Positions 27,877 to 37,661 of a DNA stretch of 61,305 nucleotides are shown here, piece by piece (the stretch's first letter is position 1; the number at the start of each line of letters is the position of its first letter). A program made the translations under genes and the position numbers. The stretch is from an uncultured Bacteroidia bacterium (GTDB lineage: Bacteria; Bacteroidota; Bacteroidia; Bacteroidales; UBA932): contig CADCJX010000014.1 of assembly GCA_902801885.1 (NCBI GenBank), forward strand, positions 1 to 61,305, given 5' to 3'. The notes under the pieces were generated by a model. That model was not told where the DNA came from. It saw nothing but the letters and a program-made list of their open reading frames with translations, and did not search any database.

Positions 27877-28531
27877 TCTCATAAAGGTCTACGAGGAACT
27901 GCCGCCAGAAGTCAAACTGGTGGCAGTTTCCAAATTCCATCCATGCGAGGACATCATGGAGGCTTACGATGCCGGCCAGAGGAGGTTCGGAGAGAACCGC
28001 CCGCAGGAGTTTGCTTCCAAAGTGCCCCAGCTCCCGTCTGATATCGAGTGGCATTTCATCGGCCATCTCCAGACTAACAAGCTCAAGATGGTTCTGCCTT
28101 ATGCTGCCATTGTCGAGTCAATCGATTCGAGGCACTTGCTGGATGCTGTCCAGAAGTGGGGAAGTGAAAACGGTAAGGTCATAGATGTCCTTCTGGAACT
28201 TCATCTGGGTGCAGAGGAGACAAAGGGAGGATTCTCCGAGCTGGAAATAGAGGATATCCTTTCTTCTGCAAATGGAGCTGCCGAGGGGGAGTTTTCACAT
28301 GTCCGTTTCCGCGGCTTGATGGGTATGGCGACGAACACTGACGACATGACTGTCGTAGAGGCTGATTTCGCTCGTATTGAGGCTTTCAAGAGGCATCTGG
28401 ACGCCAAGTTCGCCCTGCCGGATTTTACTGAGCTTTCAATTGGCATGTCCGGTGACTGGCCCATCGCCATTCGCCACGGTGCCACCATTGTCCGCATCGG
28501 CACCGCCATCTTCGGCCCCCGTTCCTACTGA
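27863..28531 (+). CDS. YggS-family pyridoxal phosphate homeostasis protein
   Basis: Alanine-racemase-fold PLP-binding protein that buffers cytosolic PLP and affects amino-acid pools. 222 aa. The PLP lysine is Lys24 in LVAVSKFHP; other landmarks are FGENRPQEF, WHFIGHLQTNK and the phosphate-binding LSIGMSGDWPIAIRHGATIVRIGTAIFG. Overlaps the end of yidC by 14 bases, so it is translationally coupled to it. Followed by a bidirectional terminator. Confidence 0.95.
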   Translation: MVRDNLIKVYEELPPEVKLVAVSKFHPCEDIMEAYDAGQRRFGENRPQEFASKVPQLPSDIEWHFIGHLQTNKLKMVLPYAAIVESIDSRHLLDAVQKWGSENGKVIDVLLELHLGAEETKGGFSELEIEDILSSANGAAEGEFSHVRFRGLMGMATNTDDMTVVEADFARIEAFKRHLDAKFALPDFTELSIGMSGDWPIAIRHGATIVRIGTAIFGPRSY

Positions 28532-28583
28532 CCATCAATGGTGATGCGTGGCAATCAGGCCCCCGCTTTTATTCGGTGTAATA

Positions 28584-28618
28584 AAAAAAGCTGACTGGGT
28601 TGCAGTCAGCTTTTGTTT
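28584..28618. terminator. Bidirectional terminator between YggS and OmpA lipoprotein genes
   Basis: AAAAGCTGACTG (28586-28597) pairs perfectly with CAGTCAGCTTTT (28603-28614) around GGTTG; T-rich on one side and A-rich on the other. Confidence 0.92.
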
Positions 28619-28636
28619 TGCTATGCGGCGGGAAGA

Positions 28637-29323
28637 CTATTCGAGGGTGCCGTTCTCGGCGGCTTCGATCATCTTCTGGTTGGCAGTGATGTAGATCTCG
28701 ACGCGGCGGTTCTGTGCACGGCCCTCCTTGGTGCTGTTGTCAGCAACAGGCATTGAGTAGGACTTGCCCTCGGTGGTCATGCGGGAAGTAGCGATACCGC
28801 AGTTCTTCAGGTAGTTGGCAACGCTCTGTGCCCTCTCATTGGAGAGGCGCTCATTGACAGCGTCAGAACCGGTGTTGTCAGTGTGACCGTAGATCGTGAT
28901 GTCAGTGTCCTGAAGGTCGGACATCTTGGCAGCGAACTGTGAGAGCTCGTTCTTTGATGCCTGCTTGAGATCAGCCTTGTTGGTGTCGAAAAGAATACCG
29001 CTGTTGAATGTGACCTTGATGGCCTCGAGTCCGTTGGCGTCCTCTACAGTCTCGATCTGTGCATTCTCCAGTGCTTTGAGTTCCTCAGCCTTCTTGTCCA
29101 TCTTCTTGCCGATGACGGCACCTGCGCCGGCTCCGACTGCAGTTCCGATGGCTGCTCCGATGGCTGCACCCTTGCCGTCCTTACCGATGATGGCACCGAG
29201 TCCGGCCCCGATGGCTGCTCCGGCTCCTGAACCGATGAGGGTTCCCTTGCCTGTCTTGGTCATGTTGCTGCAACCTGAGAAGACAATAGCTGCGCACATG
29301 AAGCTCAAAATAACCTTTTTCAT
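28637..29323 (-). CDS. OmpA-family lipoprotein with glycine zipper
   Basis: Peptidoglycan-binding outer-membrane lipoprotein. 228 aa: lipobox ending FSGC18; glycine-zipper region (about residues 28-75) with repeated GAAIGAGLGAIIG units that may insert in membrane; OmpA C-terminal domain (about 105-215) with FDTNKADLK, YGHTDNTGS, NERLSNERAQSVANYL and GRAQNRRVEIYI, which holds the Asp and Arg that contact diaminopimelate. Likely anchors the outer membrane to the wall. Single gene between two terminators. Confidence 0.93.
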   Translation of the reverse strand: MKKVILSFMCAAIVFSGCSNMTKTGKGTLIGSGAGAAIGAGLGAIIGKDGKGAAIGAAIGTAVGAGAGAVIGKKMDKKAEELKALENAQIETVEDANGLEAIKVTFNSGILFDTNKADLKQASKNELSQFAAKMSDLQDTDITIYGHTDNTGSDAVNERLSNERAQSVANYLKNCGIATSRMTTEGKSYSMPVADNSTKEGRAQNRRVEIYITANQKMIEAAENGTLE

Positions 29324-29365
29324 AATACTGCGATTAATAAGTGTTTAAAGTTCGCTGTTGATTTG

Positions 29366-29395
29366 AAAAAAGGCCAAGCCCGAAGGCCTGGCCTT
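29366..29395 (-). terminator. Intrinsic terminator of the gap gene
   Basis: An 11-base stem (29385-29395 with 29370-29380, one wobble) closes a tetraloop; on the minus strand six T follow. Confidence 0.92.
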
Positions 29396-29415
29396 ACAAT
29401 CACAAATATAAAAAA

Positions 29416-30417
<1,002 letters not shown>

Positions 30418-30459
30418 TTATAAAATATTAATTAAGTTGTTTAAATACATTCCAGTCTG

Positions 30460-30467
30460 CAAAATTA
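30460..30467 (-). promoter_or_regulatory. Bacteroidota -7 box of gapA
   Basis: TAATTTTG on the minus strand, 45 bases before the start codon. Confidence 0.6.
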
Positions 30468-30488
30468 CCAAAAAAAGCGGAATTATAG

Positions 30489-30496
30489 TATATTTG
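30489..30496 (+). promoter_or_regulatory. Bacteroidota -7 box of surE-lpxB
   Basis: TATATTTG, 18 bases before the ATG at 30515; expected leader only about a dozen AT-rich bases. Confidence 0.65.
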
Positions 30497-30514
30497 TCTT
30501 CCAAATTTATAAAT

Positions 30515-31324
30515 ATGCTCTCCAACCTCAACATACTGATAACGAACGATGATGGATTGGGTGCAAAAGGACTCCTCGAGCTGGTGTCTGTAATGCGCCC
30601 CTATGGTCATTTGACAATTGTCGCTCCAAAGCGCCCTCAGTCGGGAATGTCTGTCGCTGTGTCTCTTGGTGCTACACTCATGTCATTCAAGACGGTCCAT
30701 GAGGAAGAGGGGGAGACATGGTCGTATCTCGATGCGACGCCCGCCAGTTGCGTCAAGTATGCACTTGACAAAATATTCCCGGACAGGAAATGCGATGTAG
30801 TGATCAGCGGCATCAACCATGGGACGAATGCAGCAACTGCCACTAATTATTCCGGAACTCTGGGAGCGGCTGAGGAAGCTGCTATCAATGGTATCCCAGC
30901 TTTCGGTGTCTCGCTTTGCGAGTTTGACGACGAGCCGGACTTCTCGAATGTGAAGAAATATTTCCCGGCAATCTTCGAGAAAATAATGTCCAACCTGCCT
31001 CAGAGGAAGGGCATATCGTATAACATCAATTTCCCTCCGCCTTATGTGCCGATCAAAGGTGTCAGGGTCTGCCACCAGGGCATGGGCTACTGGATCGAGG
31101 AACTTGAGCCTTGGAACGGTTCCATCCCGGAGGAAGGGATCGAGGAAGGGGAAAAGATGTTTGTCATGAGGGGGAAGTTCGTCGACGCCACTCCAGAGGA
31201 GGACAGGCTGGCTGACCATCATGCCGTCAAGGACGGTTACGTGTCCATAGCCCCTCAGACATTCATAAGGACCGACTTCGTGGAAGAAGACCGACTGAAT
31301 GGTTTCATGAATGCCGATTTCTGA
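30515..31324 (+). CDS. surE: 5'/3'-nucleotidase SurE
   Basis: Metal-dependent phosphatase acting on nucleoside monophosphates. 269 aa from the ATG at 30515, which follows the promoter box; a much longer open frame upstream runs antisense through gapA and is rejected. Motifs: ILITNDDG (metal-binding Asp12-Asp13), APKRPQSGM, and SGINHGTNAATATNYSGTLGAA. Its TGA overlaps the ATG of lpxB by one base. Confidence 0.95.
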   Translation: MLSNLNILITNDDGLGAKGLLELVSVMRPYGHLTIVAPKRPQSGMSVAVSLGATLMSFKTVHEEEGETWSYLDATPASCVKYALDKIFPDRKCDVVISGINHGTNAATATNYSGTLGAAEEAAINGIPAFGVSLCEFDDEPDFSNVKKYFPAIFEKIMSNLPQRKGISYNINFPPPYVPIKGVRVCHQGMGYWIEELEPWNGSIPEEGIEEGEKMFVMRGKFVDATPEEDRLADHHAVKDGYVSIAPQTFIRTDFVEEDRLNGFMNADF

Positions 31325-32481
31325 TGTCAAGGTACTACATCATAGCCGGTGAGGCATCAGGGGATCTTCATGGATCAAACCTGATGAAGGGAATATATTC
31401 AGAGGACCCGGATGCGGAAATCCGTTTCTGGGGAGGAGGGATGATGGCTTCCGTGCGTCCGGAAAAGGGCGGCCTCGTGGAAGACTACCGCGAAGGGGCT
31501 GTTATCGGCTTCACTCAGGTTCTCCTCCATCCTCGTAAGTTCGCACGCAGGCTCTCAAAATGCGTCTCTGACATAATCGACTGGAAACCTGATGTGGTAA
31601 TCCTCATTGATTATCCCGGGTTCAATTTCCGGGTCGCGGAGGCTGCGCACAAGGCAGGTTTCAAGGTGTTCTACTACATAGCTCCGAAGGTCTGGGCCTC
31701 ACGTGAGGGCAGGATCAAGAAGCTCAAGGCTTATGTAGATAAGCTGTTCATTGTCTTCCCTTTCGAAATACCCTATTTCACTTCCAAGGGCGTGGACTTT
31801 GTCTATAAAGGCAATCCTCTTGTCGATGCAGTAGACAATTCCGTGGCGTTGTCCGAGTCAAGGGAGGAATTCCTCTCAAGGGCAGGACTCCCGGACAAGC
31901 CCATGATTGCCCTTTTGGCCGGCTCCAGGACGGGTGAGATCAGTTCCATGATGCCCACTTTCATGGAATTTGCTGACATGATGCATGGGCTCGAAGACTA
32001 TTCTGATTATCTCTTTGTCGTTGCTGCTGCACCTGCGAGGTCTGAGGATGATTACAGGAAATACATAGGAGACAGGGAATATGTACGAGTGGTCTCCGGG
32101 ATGAGCTACTCAGTGATGAGGCAGAGCAGGGCAGCGGTGGTGAATTCCGGTACGGCTTCACTGGAATGCGCCCTCATCGGTACGCCCCAGGTCGTTGCCT
32201 ACAGGACTGCAACCATCAACTACATGATTGCAAGGACCATAATTAAAGTCCGTTTCATAAGTCTCGGGAACCTTATCCTAGGAAGACGCTGCTTCTGCGA
32301 ACTGCTTCAGGACTATTTTACCCCTGACAATGTCCTTTATGAGGTCCGTAGACTACTCGAGGATGGGTACTACAGGAAGGAGATGATGGACGGTTACGGG
32401 GAGATCCGCTCTTCCCTGGGAGGTTCGGGAGCTTCTGCTGCCGTTGCCCGTGCAATGATTGAAGAATTGAACAAACATTGA
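31324..32481 (+). CDS. lpxB: Lipid-A-disaccharide synthase
   Basis: Glycosyltransferase of the inner membrane's cytoplasmic face that joins lipid X and UDP-diacyl-glucosamine in lipid A synthesis. 385 aa. Landmarks: YYIIAGEASGDLHGSNLM, FWGGGMMAS, DYPGFNFRVA, YYIAPKVWASREGR, LLAGSRTGEI and VNSGTASLECALIGTPQVVAYR. TGATG overlaps link it to surE before and to a secreted-protein gene after. Confidence 0.97.
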   Translation: MSRYYIIAGEASGDLHGSNLMKGIYSEDPDAEIRFWGGGMMASVRPEKGGLVEDYREGAVIGFTQVLLHPRKFARRLSKCVSDIIDWKPDVVILIDYPGFNFRVAEAAHKAGFKVFYYIAPKVWASREGRIKKLKAYVDKLFIVFPFEIPYFTSKGVDFVYKGNPLVDAVDNSVALSESREEFLSRAGLPDKPMIALLAGSRTGEISSMMPTFMEFADMMHGLEDYSDYLFVVAAAPARSEDDYRKYIGDREYVRVVSGMSYSVMRQSRAAVVNSGTASLECALIGTPQVVAYRTATINYMIARTIIKVRFISLGNLILGRRCFCELLQDYFTPDNVLYEVRRLLEDGYYRKEMMDGYGEIRSSLGGSGASAAVARAMIEELNKH

Positions 32482-33590
32482 TGAATATGAAAAAGTTTCT
32501 TTTGCTGGTTCTCGGAATCGTGGCCGGATTCGCCGCATTCGCCCAATCTCCCGTCCTTCCGCATGAGGTTTTCGTGGAAGGCGGCTCCCACCATGTCCAG
32601 GGAATCGTCTGCGACAAGGATGCAGGACGCATGTATTTTTCATTCACTGACACCTTCATCGTCACAGACATGGAGGGCAAGGTGCTTGGCTCTGTCAACC
32701 GTATCCAGGGCCATCTCGGCGCGATGACCTTCGACAGCGAATCGAGGAAGGTCTATGCCTCGCTTGAATGCAAGGATGACGTGATCGGTCAGGGACTTTC
32801 TGATTTTGCGAAGGGAAGGTCGATGTTCTATATCGCGATAATCGATGTCGACAAGGTAAAACATGTCGGCATGGATTCAGAGAACAATGAGGCTTTCAAA
32901 ATCGTCTGCGTCAAGGATGCGACCAAGGACTATCATGCCAAGGTCAAGGGCCAGGATGGGACTGAACTTGAGCACAGGTACGGTTGCTCCGGAATCGACG
33001 GGGTCGCTATAGCTCCCAAGATCGGTAAGAAGAAGGGTAGGAACTATCTCTATGTGGCTTACGGAATCTACAAGGATGAGAACCGCCAGGATAATGACTG
33101 CCAGGTACTGCTTCGTTATAAGATGAAGAAACTGGACAAGTACGCAGGTACGGTCAAGTTCGGGGAGTTTTATTCAAAAGGCCCTTCCAGGCCTCTCGAC
33201 AAGTATTTCGTGTTCACAGGCAACACCAACTGGGGAGTCCAGAACATGGCCTATGATCCTTCTTTGAAGAAGATGTTCATGTTTGTGTACAAGGGCTCGA
33301 AGCAGGTCTTCCCCAATTATGATACTTTCATTTTCGACATCGCTTCCAAACCTGTGAAGAGGCATGTTGACGGGGTCTCCTATGACAAGAAGAAGCATCC
33401 GATGATCGGTTCTCCTGAGAATCCGGTGGGCGGAGTACGTTTCAAGTACGGTTCCACAGGAGTTTCCCCGCTTGGCGACGGGCTGTTCTATATTTCTGAA
33501 AACGGGCGCAACCCTGAAACTGGACTTCAGAACTGCAATGCCAGGCTTTACAAGTGGGACGGGATGACTTTCTCGCCGGTTTCTGATTAA
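32481..33590 (+). CDS. Secreted protein, possible beta-propeller, 369 aa
   Basis: Not recognised with certainty. Begins at the ATG overlapping the lpxB stop (or two codons later at 32487, MKKFLLLVLGIVAG). Signal peptide ends at about AFAQS. The mature protein has repeated hydrophobic strands with DxxxGRMYFSFTDTF-, DSESRKVYAS- and DPSLKKMFMF-like turns, suggesting a propeller of the strictosidine-synthase/NHL sort. Basic overall. Translationally coupled to lpxB, which may only reflect gene packing. Its last four bases overlap the convergent GH25 gene. Confidence 0.7.
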   Translation: MNMKKFLLLVLGIVAGFAAFAQSPVLPHEVFVEGGSHHVQGIVCDKDAGRMYFSFTDTFIVTDMEGKVLGSVNRIQGHLGAMTFDSESRKVYASLECKDDVIGQGLSDFAKGRSMFYIAIIDVDKVKHVGMDSENNEAFKIVCVKDATKDYHAKVKGQDGTELEHRYGCSGIDGVAIAPKIGKKKGRNYLYVAYGIYKDENRQDNDCQVLLRYKMKKLDKYAGTVKFGEFYSKGPSRPLDKYFVFTGNTNWGVQNMAYDPSLKKMFMFVYKGSKQVFPNYDTFIFDIASKPVKRHVDGVSYDKKKHPMIGSPENPVGGVRFKYGSTGVSPLGDGLFYISENGRNPETGLQNCNARLYKWDGMTFSPVSD

Positions 33591-34372
33591 TCTGCGAGCA
33601 TTACGCTCAGGTAGACTTCTCCCGGCACGCCTTTCACTACGGCCCTGTCGGTGAACTGCCACCAGGTCCAGCCTTCAAAGGCTGGACTGTCTTTTTCGTA
33701 GTGGGCTACCCAGACAGGATAGTTTGCAACGATGTCTTTATCCAGATAATCCTTTATGAACGAAGAGCTTGCGTAGATGATCGGTTTCTTTCCGTAGCGC
33801 TTTTCCACTGCTTTAAGCCACTGTTTGGCGCGGGAATTCAGCAATTCCTTTGAACAACCAAGGTGGATTGTCTCTATGTCCAGTACCGGAGGAAGATCTT
33901 TGAAACGCAGTTCTCCGACAGTGTTGATGAAGTTGCGGGCCTGGATCTCTCCGTCTTTCGAACTGCGGAAGAAATGGTAGGCTCCACGGCGGAGGTCCGT
34001 CCTGCCTGCTGCCTTCCAGTTTTCCTTGAAATCCTTGTCTTTGAAGGAGGCTCCCTCCGTAGCTTTGATGAATACGAAACTGACAGGCTTGATCTCATTG
34101 GCAATGTAGGGATCCCTTACCGTCCTTCTCTTGGAGTCCGTCATGACAAAGAGGGAGTCCCACACTATCTTGCCTTCATTGTTGTGGGAGATGTCTATCC
34201 CATACCTCCAGGTACCTGGCGGCACCTTTGCCCCTCTTTCGGCATCATTCTTCCAGTCCCATCTGTGGAAGGCCAGGAACAAGGCCAGGAGGATGAATGC
34301 TGCAGCTCCCACGGCAGCCCATGGGGACACCTTGATTTTCTTCTTCCTTTTCTTTCTTCCGGCGGCCGTCAT
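33587..34372 (-). CDS. GH25 lysozyme-like muramidase, membrane-anchored
   Basis: Probable N-acetylmuramidase acting on peptidoglycan. 261 aa from the ATG at 34372. A very basic N-terminus (GRKKRKKKIK) precedes one membrane helix (about residues 18-37), giving a periplasm-facing domain. GH25 motifs: YGIDISHNNEG (catalytic Asp), FIKATEGASF, GAYHFFRSS, PVLDIET (catalytic Asp-Glu pair), and WVAHYEKDSP with WQFTDRAVV at the end. Convergent and 4-base overlapping with the secreted-protein gene; back-to-back promoter with rubrerythrin. Confidence 0.93.
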   Translation of the reverse strand: MTAAGRKKRKKKIKVSPWAAVGAAAFILLALFLAFHRWDWKNDAERGAKVPPGTWRYGIDISHNNEGKIVWDSLFVMTDSKRRTVRDPYIANEIKPVSFVFIKATEGASFKDKDFKENWKAAGRTDLRRGAYHFFRSSKDGEIQARNFINTVGELRFKDLPPVLDIETIHLGCSKELLNSRAKQWLKAVEKRYGKKPIIYASSSFIKDYLDKDIVANYPVWVAHYEKDSPAFEGWTWWQFTDRAVVKGVPGEVYLSVMLAD

Positions 34373-34391
34373 ATTCTTTTTCAAAAGCCTG

Positions 34392-34399
34392 CAAAAGTA
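34392..34399 (-). promoter_or_regulatory. Bacteroidota -7 box of the GH25 gene
   Basis: TACTTTTG on the minus strand, 19 bases before the ATG. Confidence 0.5.
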
Positions 34400-34411
34400 G
34401 TTATTTTTTAC

Positions 34412-34419
34412 TACATTTG
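34412..34419 (+). promoter_or_regulatory. Bacteroidota -7 box of rubrerythrin
   Basis: TACATTTG, 32 bases before the ATG at 34452. Confidence 0.55.
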
Positions 34420-34451
34420 CGTTTGTCCACTATAGTGAAATATTGATCGAT

Positions 34452-34991
34452 ATGGAATTGAAAGGAACCAAGACTGAGCAGAATCTTCAGACTGCTTTCG
34501 CCGGTGAGAGCCAGGCTCACACCAAGTATCTTTATTATGCCTCCAGGGCCAAGAAGGACGGTTACGTCCAGATCAGCAAGCTCTTCGAGGAGACGGCCAA
34601 GAATGAAAAGGAACACGCCAAGATCTGGTTCAAGCTTCTTCATGGCGGTTCTGTACCTGCAACCGAGATCAATCTTGCAGATGCTGCTGATGGCGAGAAC
34701 TACGAGTGGACTGACATGTATGCCGGTTTCGCCGTAACCGCCAGGGAAGAAGGGTTCCCCCAGATCGCAGATCTCTTCGAAGGCGTCGCCGCCATCGAGA
34801 AGGCCCATGAGGAACGCTACAGGAAACTTCTTGGCAAGGTCAAGGAAGCTGTTGTCTTCACCCGTGACGAGGATGCTATCTGGGAATGCTCCAATTGCGG
34901 TCACATTGTCATCGGAAAGAAGGCTCCGGAGGTCTGCCCCGTCTGCAACCATCCCCAGAGCTATTTCCAGGTAAAGGCTGAGAATTATTAA
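34452..34991 (+). CDS. Rubrerythrin
   Basis: Non-haem di-iron peroxidase protecting anaerobes from hydrogen peroxide. 179 aa: ferritin-like four-helix domain with the iron ligands in [22 protein letters not shown] and [14 protein letters not shown], followed by a rubredoxin domain with two CxxC pairs, CSNCGH and CPVCNH. Normal length and arrangement. Own promoter; the C1 peptidase gene follows after 18 AT-rich bases. Confidence 0.96.
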   Translation: MELKGTKTEQNLQTAFAGESQAHTKYLYYASRAKKDGYVQISKLFEETAKNEKEHAKIWFKLLHGGSVPATEINLADAADGENYEWTDMYAGFAVTAREEGFPQIADLFEGVAAIEKAHEERYRKLLGKVKEAVVFTRDEDAIWECSNCGHIVIGKKAPEVCPVCNHPQSYFQVKAENY

Positions 34992-35009
34992 TTTTAATAT
35001 TCAATTATT

Positions 35010-36209
35010 ATGAAAAAGAACTTATTGATTGCCGCAATCGCGGTAATGCTGATCCCCACAGCATCTTTTGCACAGCAGCCCAGGCCCCAGGCTCCCCAGC
35101 CGGAGTATAAGTTCACTGTGGTAAAAGAGAACCCTATCACCTCCGTAAAGAACCAGAACAGTTCCGGTACTTGCTGGTGTTTCTCAACCATCTCATTCCT
35201 CGAATCCGAGGTAATCAGGATCAAGGGCATAAAGGATGCCGCACAGTATCCTGATCTCTCCGAGATGTTCGTCGTCGGCCAGTCCTACAAGGACAGGGCA
35301 GAGAAGTATGTCCGTCTGAACGGTAACCTTACTTTCGGCGCCGGTTCCGAGGCTGATGATGTTCTCGATGTCATCAGGGACTATGGTATCGTTCCCCAGG
35401 CTGCAATGCCCGGAAAGCAGGCTCTCCCCGTACACGGTGAGATCGACGCCGTCACCAAGGCCTATGTCGAGGCTATCGCCAAGAAGCCCAACAGGGGCGC
35501 TCTCTCAGAGAACTGGAAGGCCGGTTTCGACGCTATCGTCGACAACTTCCTCGGTGTTCCTCCGACTTCTTTCGAAGTCAACGGCAAGACCTTCACTCCT
35601 GCTTCTTACAGGGATGAACTCGGCATCGTTCCCGATGACTATGTGACCATCACTTCCTTCACACATCATCCGTTCTACACCAAGTTCGCCATCGAGGTTT
35701 GCGACAACTGGAGGTGGGATACCGCCTACAACGTTCCTATCGACGAGTTCATGCAGATCCTCAAGACCGCTGTCGAGAATGGTTACACCGCAGCATGGGG
35801 CTCTGATGTAAGTGAGGCCGGCTTCGGCAGGACCGGTGTCGCCCGTCTTATCGATGCAGCTGCAGCTATCCCTCAGACCGATCAGCAGCGTCTTACCGGC
35901 AACGGACCCGCTACTGCCCAGAGGGCTCCCGTCGCCATTCCCAAGGAGATCGTTCCCACTCAGGAATATCGCCAGAAGGGCTTCGACGAGCAGACTACCA
36001 CCGATGACCATGGCATGCACATCTTCGGTATCGCCAAGGATCAGGAGGGAACCCTTTACTACATGGTGAAGAACTCCTGGGGTGAGAGCGGCAACTACAA
36101 GGGTATTTACTATTGCTCAGAGAACTTTGTCGCCGGCAAGTCCATCGACATCGTCGTCCACAAGGACGCCCTCTCCAAGGACATGAAGAAGAAGCTTGGC
36201 ATCAAGTAA
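35010..36209 (+). CDS. Secreted C1-family cysteine peptidase (bleomycin hydrolase-like)
   Basis: Papain-fold peptidase exported by a signal peptide (MKKNLLIAAIAVMLIPTASFA). 399 aa. Catalytic triad readable as Gln49 with Cys55 in SGTCWCFSTISF, His337 in DDHGMHIFG and Asn355 in MVKNSWGESG. The order and large insertion fit the aminopeptidase C / bleomycin hydrolase subgroup, and the export signal is the norm in Bacteroidota members. Lys-rich C-terminus. The next gene starts directly after its stop codon. Confidence 0.93.
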   Translation: MKKNLLIAAIAVMLIPTASFAQQPRPQAPQPEYKFTVVKENPITSVKNQNSSGTCWCFSTISFLESEVIRIKGIKDAAQYPDLSEMFVVGQSYKDRAEKYVRLNGNLTFGAGSEADDVLDVIRDYGIVPQAAMPGKQALPVHGEIDAVTKAYVEAIAKKPNRGALSENWKAGFDAIVDNFLGVPPTSFEVNGKTFTPASYRDELGIVPDDYVTITSFTHHPFYTKFAIEVCDNWRWDTAYNVPIDEFMQILKTAVENGYTAAWGSDVSEAGFGRTGVARLIDAAAAIPQTDQQRLTGNGPATAQRAPVAIPKEIVPTQEYRQKGFDEQTTTDDHGMHIFGIAKDQEGTLYYMVKNSWGESGNYKGIYYCSENFVAGKSIDIVVHKDALSKDMKKKLGIK

Positions 36210-36932
36210 ATGAACATCAGGAAGCACATTCCAGACTCTATCACCTCCATGAATCTCCTTTGCGGGGTCATGGGGGTGATTCTTACTATGGAAGGACGGC
36301 CTGACTTGGGTTTCGTCCTGATGATCTGCGGGGCTGTCTTCGATTTTTTCGACGGATTGGCAGCAAGGCTGCTGAAAGCATCTTCCGGAATCGGTAAGGA
36401 ACTGGATTCCCTTGCCGATATGGTCAGCTTCGGAGTCCTCCCGTCTCTTATGCTTTTCAAACTTGGCGATCCATCTTGGGGAGTATTGAGGTACGTCCCT
36501 CTTCTGATCGCTGTCTTTTCAGCTTTGAGACTGGCCAAGTTCAACCTGGATGAAAGGCAGCATCAGGGCTTCCTCGGACTCCCGACTCCTGCTTCCGCAA
36601 TGGTCTGTGGTTCGCTGGCTTATTATGTCCATTCAGCACCGGAAAGCCTTCTCTCCTCCTGGTGCCAGGGGCCTGTAATTATTCCAGTTCTGGCCGTGGT
36701 GCTCAGCGCACTTCTTGTCTGCGAGATTCCTATGTTCTCCATGAAATTCGGGGGTGGGAATAAAGCATCCAAGAGGGATGTGACCAAGCGGATTTCATTT
36801 GTCGCAATCTGCGCTATTTCCTTGGTGGCCGTGCTCGTCACCAAGTCCTCCTGGGCACTCGCAGTGCTTGCTGCATTCGTGGGCTATATTATCATCAATC
36901 TGGTCTTCGCCCTGATTCCAAGCAGGACCTGA
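36210..36932 (+). CDS. pssA: CDP-diacylglycerol-serine O-phosphatidyltransferase
   Basis: Integral inner-membrane enzyme forming phosphatidylserine, precursor of phosphatidylethanolamine. 240 aa with about seven hydrophobic segments. The CDP-alcohol phosphotransferase signature is intact: FDGLAARLLKASSGIGKELDSLADM has the spaced DG, AR, G and two Asp. ATG abuts the stop codon of the C1 peptidase gene. Confidence 0.95.
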   Translation: MNIRKHIPDSITSMNLLCGVMGVILTMEGRPDLGFVLMICGAVFDFFDGLAARLLKASSGIGKELDSLADMVSFGVLPSLMLFKLGDPSWGVLRYVPLLIAVFSALRLAKFNLDERQHQGFLGLPTPASAMVCGSLAYYVHSAPESLLSSWCQGPVIIPVLAVVLSALLVCEIPMFSMKFGGGNKASKRDVTKRISFVAICAISLVAVLVTKSSWALAVLAAFVGYIIINLVFALIPSRT

Positions 36933-36944
36933 TCGTTTTCCATT

Positions 36945-36989
36945 GTCATCCTGAACGAAGTGAAGGATCTGCAAGAAGTTAAGGATCTG
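36945..36989 (+). repeat. Dispersed repeat, copy 2, with tandem duplication of its end
   Basis: 36945-36970 matches copy 1 (564-589) with two substitutions. A second partial unit, GAAGTTAAGGATCTG, follows at 36975-36989, giving the peptide echo VKDL-QE-VKDL. The start codon of the next gene lies inside the unit. Confidence 0.8.
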
Positions 36990-37625
36990 TCTACCCGCCA
37001 CAAAGTTATCCTCTATGTCCATGGCATGGGCGGTGGAGGTGACAGTCGTATCCCTTCCATCCTGAAAGACATCCTTGGACCGGATTTCGAGGTAGTGATA
37101 AGGACCTACAACTTCAATCCGGAGACGGCAAGGGAACAGATAGGATCATGGGTCCGTGAAAAGTCTCCAGACCTTGTGATAGGGGAGAGTCTCGGAGCCA
37201 CCCATGCCATTGCAGTGAAAGGCATTCCGCACCTTTTCGTGTCACCGTCCCTTAATGCCCCCATATTCTTCCGTGTCTTGGCTGCATTGGCTTTGATCCC
37301 CGGTGTGACGAGGTTCTTCGACTGGTATTACAAACCCAAGGAAGGTGACCGCCAGAGTCTCCATTTCAGCAGGGAAAACCTTCTCGAATGGAAGACGGTC
37401 CGTCAAGAAGCGCTTAAGAATACTCCCAGAGGCGGGAGCGGGGATTATTTCCATGCCTTTTTCGGAACCAGGGACAAGTTCCGCAGGAGCGGAGTCGTGC
37501 TCATACGTACATGGAAGAAGTATTTCGGAGAGGGAAGCTGGACCATGTACGAGGGTTCTCACTTTATGGAAGAGGAATACATACGCAGCCTGCTGGTCCC
37601 CGCCATTCTTTCTTTGTTGAAATGA
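36960..37625 (+). CDS. Small alpha/beta hydrolase, start inside a repeat
   Basis: 221 aa predicted esterase of the YqiA/alpha-beta hydrolase type. The oxyanion loop VILYVHGMGGGG (about residues 16-27), nucleophile elbow IGESLGA (Ser about 80) and a C-terminal His in YEGSHFMEEEY give a likely triad. The only in-frame start before the core strand is GTG at 36960, within the dispersed repeat copy 2; the first ATG in frame (in HGMGG) would remove the oxyanion loop. The repeat therefore seems to have supplied or replaced the start. Substrate unknown. Confidence 0.8.
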   Translation: MKDLQEVKDLSTRHKVILYVHGMGGGGDSRIPSILKDILGPDFEVVIRTYNFNPETAREQIGSWVREKSPDLVIGESLGATHAIAVKGIPHLFVSPSLNAPIFFRVLAALALIPGVTRFFDWYYKPKEGDRQSLHFSRENLLEWKTVRQEALKNTPRGGSGDYFHAFFGTRDKFRRSGVVLIRTWKKYFGEGSWTMYEGSHFMEEEYIRSLLVPAILSLLK

Positions 37626-37631
37626 TTTTAC

Positions 37632-37639
37632 TACCTTTG
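37632..37639 (+). promoter_or_regulatory. Bacteroidota -7 box of the lipoprotein-exonuclease-methyltransferase unit
   Basis: TACCTTTG, 22 bases before the GTG at 37662. Confidence 0.5.
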
Positions 37640-37661
37640 CGTTGTCAATAAATCAATTGTA

